Shown piece after piece: positions 22,830 to 27,522 of a stretch of 27,522 nucleotides of DNA; the stretch's first letter is position 1, and every line of letters starts with the position of its first letter. The notes beneath the pieces were generated by a model. It saw only the letters and a list, made by a program, of their open reading frames with translations. It was not told the DNA's origin and did no database searches. The position numbers and the translations under genes were made by a program. Origin of the DNA: Methanosarcinaceae archaeon. Lineage in GTDB: Archaea; Halobacteriota; Methanosarcinia; Methanosarcinales; Methanosarcinaceae. The stretch is taken from assembly GCA_028690255.1 (NCBI GenBank), contig JAQVBP010000017.1:1-27522 (forward strand), given 5' to 3'.

Positions 22830-24804
22830 CCTTGAAAAAGAAGAATTCATGAAGCTTGCCGGGAAGCTTGAAAGCCCGGGTTTTATCCAGCTCCTGGCAA
22901 AAACCGATTCAAAATGCAGCCCTCTCAGGCTTTACGGTCAGCTGCGAAAAGCCGGGGCCTGTGAAGATTGCAATTACTCTTACCTTCTTGAGTCCGTGGA
23001 AAAAGAAGAGACCAGGGCCAGGTATTCCTTTGTCGGAAACGAACCCGAGGCCGTGTTGAGTATTAAGGGAAAGGAGCTTAACCTGGAGTTTTTAGCCTCT
23101 CGGGACAGGGGGCTCTTTGAAGAGCTCCGCGCAGGAATCGGAAAAGTCTGCAGGCTTGAGGAAGAAGGGACAGCAGGTCGAGAAAAGCTAAAAGAAACGG
23201 AAGAATCAGAAGAAACGGAAGGTACAGAAGGAGCGGAAGGAACAGAAGGAACAGAAGAATCAGAAGGGGCAGAAGAATCAGAAGGAGCAGACGGAACTGA
23301 AGGAATGAATAAAACAAAAAGTCCCTTATTAAGACTCAGGGCTTCGATCCTTCCCGGAAAGGACGGTTTCGATGCGCTCCGTTCGGCTTTCCCTACCGCG
23401 ACCGGGACGCCTCTCCTGAACGGGAAACGTTTTTCCAGGCAGACCTTTCTCGGAGGAGCTATCGGGTACACGGCTTACGATTCGATTTACGAGTGCTGGT
23501 TAGACCTTGAGGCCCACCCCGAGTCCGACGTCCCGGACCACCAGTTTCTGCTTGTCTCAAAGACCTTTCTTTTCGACCACCTGACAGGAGATGTCTACAT
23601 CGTCCTCACTCCCTTTGTCAGCCCGGACTCGGACCCGGAAGCCCTGTACGAAAAAGCCCTTTCTGAAGCCGGGGGGCTTTATTCCCTCCTGAAGGAAGCC
23701 GAAGGCCCGGAAGAGGTAAACGGGATTGAAAAAGAAAGAACGGAAAACAGGACTGAAAAGGACAGGAAGGGGACCGAAACCGAGAAAATGCAGGAAAGGG
23801 AAGTTCAAAACATCGACCTCCCGGCCAGAGAAGAAAGAAAAGCCTTCGAAGCCGCGGTGCGTGTTGCAAAGCAGCATATTATCGACGGGGATATTTTCCA
23901 GGTGGTTCTTTCCCGTAGCCGGGCTTTCAGGACTTCGGAATCCGCTTTCGAGCTATACCTGCGTCTGAGGGCGATTAACCCGAGTCCCTATATGTACCTT
24001 TTTGAGTTCGGGGGACTTGCGATTGTGGGAGCCAGTCCTGAGACCCTGCTGTCGGTCAATGAACGGATCCTCATCAGCAACCCGATTGCGGGCACCTGCC
24101 CGAGGGGAAGGACAAAAGCCGGGGACGAGGCCCTGGCGGCCCGGATGCTGGGGGACGAAAAAGAAAGGGCCGAGCATGTGATGCTCGTGGACCTTGGCCG
24201 AAATGATGTCCGTATGGTTTCAAAGAGCGGTTCGGTAAAGGTCCTGGATTTCATGAAGGTCCTCAAATATTCCCATGTCCAGCATATCGAAAGCACGGTT
24301 ATAGGGGAACTGCGGCCCGAATGTGACCAGTTCGACGCTTTTAAGGCGGTCTTTCCGGCAGGGACGCTTTCCGGAGCCCCTAAACTCAGGGCCATGGAAA
24401 TCATCGCCGCTCTTGAAACCGCCCCCCGTGGAATCTACGGAGGCGGAGCCGGGTATTATTCTCTGAACGGGGATGCGGATTTTGCAATCGTGATCCGGAC
24501 CCTGCTTTTAAAGGACGGGCTTGCCTCCGTGCAGGCCGGAGCCGGAATAGTTGCGGACTCGGTCCCCGAAAACGAGTTTCTGGAAACCGAACGCAAGATG
24601 GCAGCCATGCTCGGGGCGGTCGGAGTCGGAGTCGGGGATAAATATGGAAATGAAAGCGGAAATGAGGTAGGTGAAGAATGTGGGGATGAAAGCGAAAATA
24701 AAACTGGAAAGGAGACCGGGGTCGGAAAGGAGAATGGCAAAGAACTCGAAATCAGCCCTGAAAATACAATAAATAAAGACAGGGCAAAAGGAGGGGTTTC
24801 ATGA
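22816..24804 (+). CDS. trpE: Anthranilate synthase component I, with acidic low-complexity inserts
   Basis: A 662-residue chorismate-using subunit of anthranilate synthase; about 500 is usual. The Trp feedback site LLES is at 57-60 and NPSPYMYLFEF at 388-398. The catalytic core includes IAGTCPRGRT (424-433), HVMLVDLGRND (454-464), GTLSGAPKLRAMEI (516-529) and GGAGYYSLNGDADFAI (543-558). Extra length comes from three low-complexity stretches: 114-168, made of EGTEG/ESEGA repeats; 296-332, rich in E, K, R and T; and a 603-662 tail rich in G, E, N and K. All avoid the catalytic core. ATG 22816 follows GAGGTG; GTG 22810 is also open. TrpE and trpG overlap by ATGA, as expected for a 1:1 complex. 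Confidence 0.95.
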   Translation: MLSFDLEKEEFMKLAGKLESPGFIQLLAKTDSKCSPLRLYGQLRKAGACEDCNYSYLLESVEKEETRARYSFVGNEPEAVLSIKGKELNLEFLASRDRGLFEELRAGIGKVCRLEEEGTAGREKLKETEESEETEGTEGAEGTEGTEESEGAEESEGADGTEGMNKTKSPLLRLRASILPGKDGFDALRSAFPTATGTPLLNGKRFSRQTFLGGAIGYTAYDSIYECWLDLEAHPESDVPDHQFLLVSKTFLFDHLTGDVYIVLTPFVSPDSDPEALYEKALSEAGGLYSLLKEAEGPEEVNGIEKERTENRTEKDRKGTETEKMQEREVQNIDLPAREERKAFEAAVRVAKQHIIDGDIFQVVLSRSRAFRTSESAFELYLRLRAINPSPYMYLFEFGGLAIVGASPETLLSVNERILISNPIAGTCPRGRTKAGDEALAARMLGDEKERAEHVMLVDLGRNDVRMVSKSGSVKVLDFMKVLKYSHVQHIESTVIGELRPECDQFDAFKAVFPAGTLSGAPKLRAMEIIAALETAPRGIYGGGAGYYSLNGDADFAIVIRTLLLKDGLASVQAGAGIVADSVPENEFLETERKMAAMLGAVGVGVGDKYGNESGNEVGEECGDESENKTGKETGVGKENGKELEISPENTINKDRAKGGVS

Positions 24805-25490
24805 AAATACTCTTTGTAAACAACAGGGACTCGTTTGTCTGGAACCTGGTTGACTACATTTCCCGTTTCGAGGAAGACACGCTGGTGGTTCCGAATACCA
24901 TTTCCCCGGAAGAGGTCCGAGAAATCGGGCCTGACGTGCTGGTAATTTCCCCGGGGCCGGGCCATCCCTCAAAGCCGGAGGATATAGGGAACTGCATAGC
25001 CCTGATCCGGGAGTTCGGGCCGAAAATTCCTCTCCTGGGAGTCTGCCTCGGGCATCAGGCCATTAACGTGGCTTTCGGAGGGACGGTCGAGAGAGGGACA
25101 AACGGGCCCGTGCACGGGAAAAGTTCGGAGATCCACTACATCTCCCCTTCCCTTTTCGATGGACTCGAAAACCCTTTTTCCGGAGGACGCTACCATTCTC
25201 TTGAAATAAGGGAACTTTCCCCGAAACTCCGGGTAACTGCCAGGGCCGGGGACGGGAGCATTATGGCCGTGGAACATGAAAAATACCCTATCTACGGGCT
25301 CCAGTTCCATCCTGAGTCCGTCCTGACTCCGGAAGGTATGAAAATTATAGAGAACTTTCTGAAAGCTGCAAGGAGTTTTTCGGAAAACATAGGTAAAATG
25401 GAAAAAGGAAAGATAAAAAAGCAAGGCCTGAATTCTGATTTTTATGAGAAAAGGACAGAGGCCATTTCGAAATCATTAGAAGGGGAGTAA
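24801..25490 (+). CDS. trpG: Anthranilate synthase component II (glutamine amidotransferase)
   Basis: A 229-residue class I amidotransferase that supplies ammonia to TrpE. The catalytic triad is C82 in GVCLGHQA, and H170 and E172 in LQFHPESVLTPEG; the oxyanion segment SPGPGHP is at 50-56. After residue 190 a Lys/Glu-rich tail of about 40 residues extends beyond the usual end. Translationally coupled to trpE by a 4-nt overlap. Last gene of the trp operon; a terminator candidate follows at 25623. Confidence 0.97.
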   Translation: MKILFVNNRDSFVWNLVDYISRFEEDTLVVPNTISPEEVREIGPDVLVISPGPGHPSKPEDIGNCIALIREFGPKIPLLGVCLGHQAINVAFGGTVERGTNGPVHGKSSEIHYISPSLFDGLENPFSGGRYHSLEIRELSPKLRVTARAGDGSIMAVEHEKYPIYGLQFHPESVLTPEGMKIIENFLKAARSFSENIGKMEKGKIKKQGLNSDFYEKRTEAISKSLEGE

Positions 25491-25513
25491 AACGGTCATC
25501 TGTCTGGCTCTCA

Positions 25514-25571
25514 GTGTCTTTTTCCCCATCATTTTTTGCCCCGGCCGGGCTGATGCCCGGAACTCCCGGTC
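25514..25571. repeat. 58-bp direct repeat, copy 1
   Basis: Begins GTGTCTTTTTCCCCATC and ends AACTCCCGGTC. It includes the hairpin CCGGGC-TGAT-GCCCGG (25545-25560). It matches 25729-25786 at 57 of 58 positions. The two copies are 215 bp apart and lie just beyond trpG. Confidence 0.85.
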
Positions 25572-25622
25572 CCGTTTTATATGAATCCTCTCCGAAAACG
25601 GAGGTCAAACTCCCACAAAAAG

Positions 25623-25651
25623 AAGGTCTTAAACCCCGGGCCGACCTTTTT
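25623..25651 (+). terminator. Candidate trp operon terminator
   Basis: AAGGTC (25623-25628) pairs with GACCTT (25643-25648) across a GC-rich loop and runs into five T (25647-25651), about 130 nt after the trpG stop. A smaller CTCCG-AAAA-CGGAG hairpin lies just before it, near 25587-25602. Fair terminator candidate. Confidence 0.45.
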
Positions 25652-25728
25652 GATTCGAAAATCAGGCTTTTGCAGGGCCTTTGAGTTTTTCGAGTTCACA
25701 AAACCGGCTCTTAATTTACAGTGTCTCC

Positions 25729-25786
25729 GTGTCTTTTTTCCCATCATTTTTTGCCCCGGCCGGGCTGATGCCCGGAACTCCCGGTC
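25729..25786. repeat. 58-bp direct repeat, copy 2
   Basis: Second copy of the element at 25514-25571, with the same CCGGGC-TGAT-GCCCGG hairpin. Near-identity in non-coding DNA indicates recent duplication or an active short repetitive element. The rest of 25491-26059 shows no convincing gene; its ORFs look like chance frames, partly created by the repeat. Confidence 0.85.
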
Positions 25787-26124
25787 GCTGTCCTGTAAAA
25801 GCAACACTTCAAAACAGACCCGGTTTTCCCGAAAAAGTGAAATCCGGAGGGGTCGAAAAGCCTCAGACCTCCATCAGGACCCGGAAACCCATATCAGAAT
25901 TGTGGACTTCCGAACTGAACCAGGCCCGGTTTGCGGCCCGGCAGCTTGAAGAGGAGTTTTCCACGCTTCCCCCCGGGCAATGCGATAGGAGGAGTCTTCT
26001 TTCTCCCTGGCCCTGCCGGGATAAGTACGAATTCCATTCCTGCGGAATTTGTGTAATTTTCAGATGAAGCAGGAGTCAGACTTTTCCTCTGCACCTTTTC
26101 CGGAGAAGATTCGGTATAACGTAA

Positions 26125-26158
26125 GGGGCTCCTCCTTCGGGAGCTCCGGGGCTTTTTT
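26125..26158 (+). terminator. Strong hairpin with T-run (plus strand)
   Basis: GGGGCTCC (26125-26132) pairs with GGAGCTCC (26140-26147; one G-U) around a 7-nt loop, followed by GGGGC and six T (26153-26158). It has the form of a terminator for plus-strand transcripts. It also lies in the open frame beyond the UAG of the minus-strand gene at 26234-26779, so its A-run could instead encode Lys codons. Confidence 0.45.
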
Positions 26159-26233
26159 ATTGTCCTGAACTGTTTCCTTCTGAACAGATTCCTCCTTAAC
26201 AGAGCTAATCAGATGAACAGAGCTCACCAGAAC

Positions 26234-26779
26234 CTATGCTTCGGGAAATAAATCCCTGCCAAGCTTTTTCGCATTCCCAAAAGAAACAGAGGTTATCCGA
26301 TGAACAGAGCCCACCAGTTCCTCTGCTTCGGAAAATAAATCCCTGCCAAGCTCTTTCGCATCCTCAAAAGAAATTGAAGAATCAGGGATGGAGATTCCCT
26401 CCTGCGTAAGTGCCCAGCCACCGTATAACAGGAAGCATAAGAAGGTGCAGAGTAGCAAAACCTTTCCGGCCTTTCTTCGGGAAGACCTGTTTTTTGAAAC
26501 CTTATACGTTTTTCCGGTGGGGGGGGAAGAAGGCAAAGCCGGAGTATCCTTATCAGGTTGTGCATTAAGCTCCTGCCTTTCTTTATTTGTTCTCTCTTCT
26601 TTTCTCTTCTCTTCTCTTTGTTTTCCCCACTCTTCTCTTTGTTTTCTCCTTTCTTCTCTTTGTTTTCCCCACTCTTCTCTTTTTTTACTCTTCTCTTCTC
26701 TTTGTTTTTCCCACTCTTCTCTTTTTTTACTCTTCTCTTCTCTTTGTTTGCTCTTCTCTTCTCTTTGTTTATTCAGCAT
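26234..26779 (-). CDS. Coiled-coil, single-span membrane protein (probably altered at both ends)
   Basis: A 181-residue protein. Residues 1-70 are a highly charged coiled coil built from KQREE(K/W) and KSKKREEW repeats, followed by a Pro-rich linker and one transmembrane segment (KVLLLCTFLCFLLYGGWAL, about 105-123). The tail is a duplicated 29-codon unit (87-bp period), containing SFEDAKELGRDLF in the first copy and SFGNAKKLGRDLF in the second. The second unit is cut by TAG (26234-26236) where the first has GAG. The frame then stays open for 57 codons to TGA at 26060. Upstream, the frame is open for 53 codons (to TAA 26939-26941) with coiled-coil-like composition but no ATG, GTG or TTG before 26779. 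No function recognised. Expect a longer ancestral protein. Confidence 0.6.
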   Translation of the reverse strand: MLNKQREEKSKQREEKSKKREEWEKQREEKSKKREEWGKQREERRKQREEWGKQREEKRKEERTNKERQELNAQPDKDTPALPSSPPTGKTYKVSKNRSSRRKAGKVLLLCTFLCFLLYGGWALTQEGISIPDSSISFEDAKELGRDLFSEAEELVGSVHRITSVSFGNAKKLGRDLFPEA

Positions 26780-26960
26780 TCTGAAGCGTTCTTTTTCCTC
26801 CAGCAGAAGCTTTTCATCTTCATCACGGTTCCTAAGTTCTCCAACCCCATTTTCGAATTCCCTGCCTAGCTCTTCCTTTATATTTTCAACTCCATTGATT
26901 TTTAGTGTTTTCTCCTCTTTGTCCCGGCCCCATATACTTTACTCCGGATTTTACAAAAAT

Positions 26961-27521
26961 TCAGGCAGGGAGCCCGGTTGCTTTAGCGCCGGGAGGAATG
27001 CCGCACTTCTCTGTCGAATATTCATAACCATCTGTCCTCTGTAATACTTTGAAGTATTTTTTATTAATTGAGATCTTTTTCCCCTCTTTGTTTTTAATGT
27101 CGAAACTACCCGATTTTCTACAAGCAACGGAACCAAACCATGTCCCTTTGTACTTGCCTTTGGGTACAACCGCCTTGACTGTATCGCCAGTTTGAAAACC
27201 GAAAAAGGTTTTTTGCCTGGGAAGGTATGAACGAGGAAAGCCGTACTTATCGAGATTTGTTCTTTTATACGGCCCTCTTCCTTTTGCTTTGATATGCAGG
27301 ACGTTGTTTGTTGCAAAATTGATTGTTTTTGGTGTTGATTGACCTACACAAATAGCATCGAAATGATGATCTTTTGGCAGCTCTGCCCTGATTCTGTTCA
27401 TTTTTGTCCTTGCACCTGTACCGCATTCTACAGGAAGGCCCGTTTTAGTCAATACCTCGAAAACCTTCCATCTGGTAGCAGTTACAATCGCAGCATCTTT
27501 AAGCGGCTTTTTAACCAGGTT
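26961..27521 (-). CDS. iscB: IscB-type RNA-guided nuclease, C-terminal part (5' end outside window)
   Basis: The last 186 codons of a gene running off the right edge. The RuvC-III motif is seen as LPKDHHFDAICVG (49-61 of this fragment; catalytic Asp is residue 55), preceded by PLKDAAIVTATRW and GTGARTKMNR. After it come the C-terminal target/guide-interacting regions: DKYGFPRSYLPRQK, FFGFQTGDTVKAVVPKGKYK and CRKSGSFDI. This order and wording match IscB, the OMEGA-system ancestor of Cas9; the split-RuvC start and HNH domain should lie upstream, beyond the window. IscB guide RNA is normally encoded upstream of the gene, so it would also be outside. No tnpA is seen. Stop TGA 26961-26963, 182 nt before the coiled-coil gene start. 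Confidence 0.85.
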   Translation of the reverse strand, partial: NLVKKPLKDAAIVTATRWKVFEVLTKTGLPVECGTGARTKMNRIRAELPKDHHFDAICVGQSTPKTINFATNNVLHIKAKGRGPYKRTNLDKYGFPRSYLPRQKTFFGFQTGDTVKAVVPKGKYKGTWFGSVACRKSGSFDIKNKEGKKISINKKYFKVLQRTDGYEYSTEKCGIPPGAKATGLPA

Positions 27522-27522
27522 A

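Noticed and set aside
25581..26067. Plus-strand ORFs of 122 and 128 codons after trpG
   Set aside because: They run through the 58-bp repeat and hairpins, overlap each other in different frames, and have no domain-like pattern.
1..27522. CRISPR array or tRNA genes
   Set aside because: No regularly spaced repeats with unique spacers and no cloverleaf with T-arm consensus were seen; the tandem repeats found are adjacent or too few.

Overview
The window is archaeal and fits Methanosarcina or a close relative. It carries an archaeal ribosomal/translation cluster (L7Ae, S28e, L24e, Ndk, aIF5B, S6e), archaeal TATA-type promoter sequences, a mixture of ATG, GTG and TTG starts behind GGAG/GGTG-type ribosome binding sites, and long AT-rich intergenic regions. 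The assignment comes from gene content and style only; no database was searched.

Layout. (1) 1-8.3 kb: an ancient tandem duplication. Each copy, on the minus strand, encodes a secreted or membrane-anchored beta-propeller protein followed by two ABC-2 type permeases (period about 4.2 kb). The roughly 550-nt upstream non-coding region was duplicated too. (2) 8.3-11.0 kb, plus strand: a membrane-anchored protein with repeated NEW3-like domains, overlapping by 4 nt an ABC ATPase. The permeases next door have no ATPase of their own, so the divergent blocks probably form one export or membrane-remodelling system. (3) 11.5-15.2 kb, minus strand: the ribosomal/translation operon rpl7ae-rps28e-rpl24e-ndk-infB-rps6e. 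(4) 15.6-16.2 kb: a small radical SAM protein of the TatD-associated type. (5) 16.2-17.6 kb: a 1.45-kb region with no long gene. It holds two structurally matching two-hairpin elements, each behind a TATA-like box (candidate small RNAs), a frameshifted 3' relic of an IS200/IS605-type tnpB, a 55-codon ORF and the trp promoter region. (6) 17.6-25.5 kb, plus strand: a complete tryptophan operon trpC-B-A-D-F-E-G, enough for chorismate to tryptophan. Several of its genes carry low-complexity inserts or repeat-derived tails, most strikingly TrpE. (7) 25.5-27.5 kb: two 58-bp near-identical direct repeats, a coiled-coil membrane protein gene that looks damaged at both ends (open frame upstream without a start; an in-frame UAG inside a duplicated repeat), and the C-terminal 186 codons of an IscB-type RNA-guided nuclease running off the window edge.

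The items most worth a second look are the paired hairpin RNAs at 16.4 and 17.1 kb, the UAG created in one copy of an 87-bp tandem repeat (pyrrolysine readthrough or decay), the IscB fragment beside that gene, and the duplicated propeller/permease module with its conserved leader.
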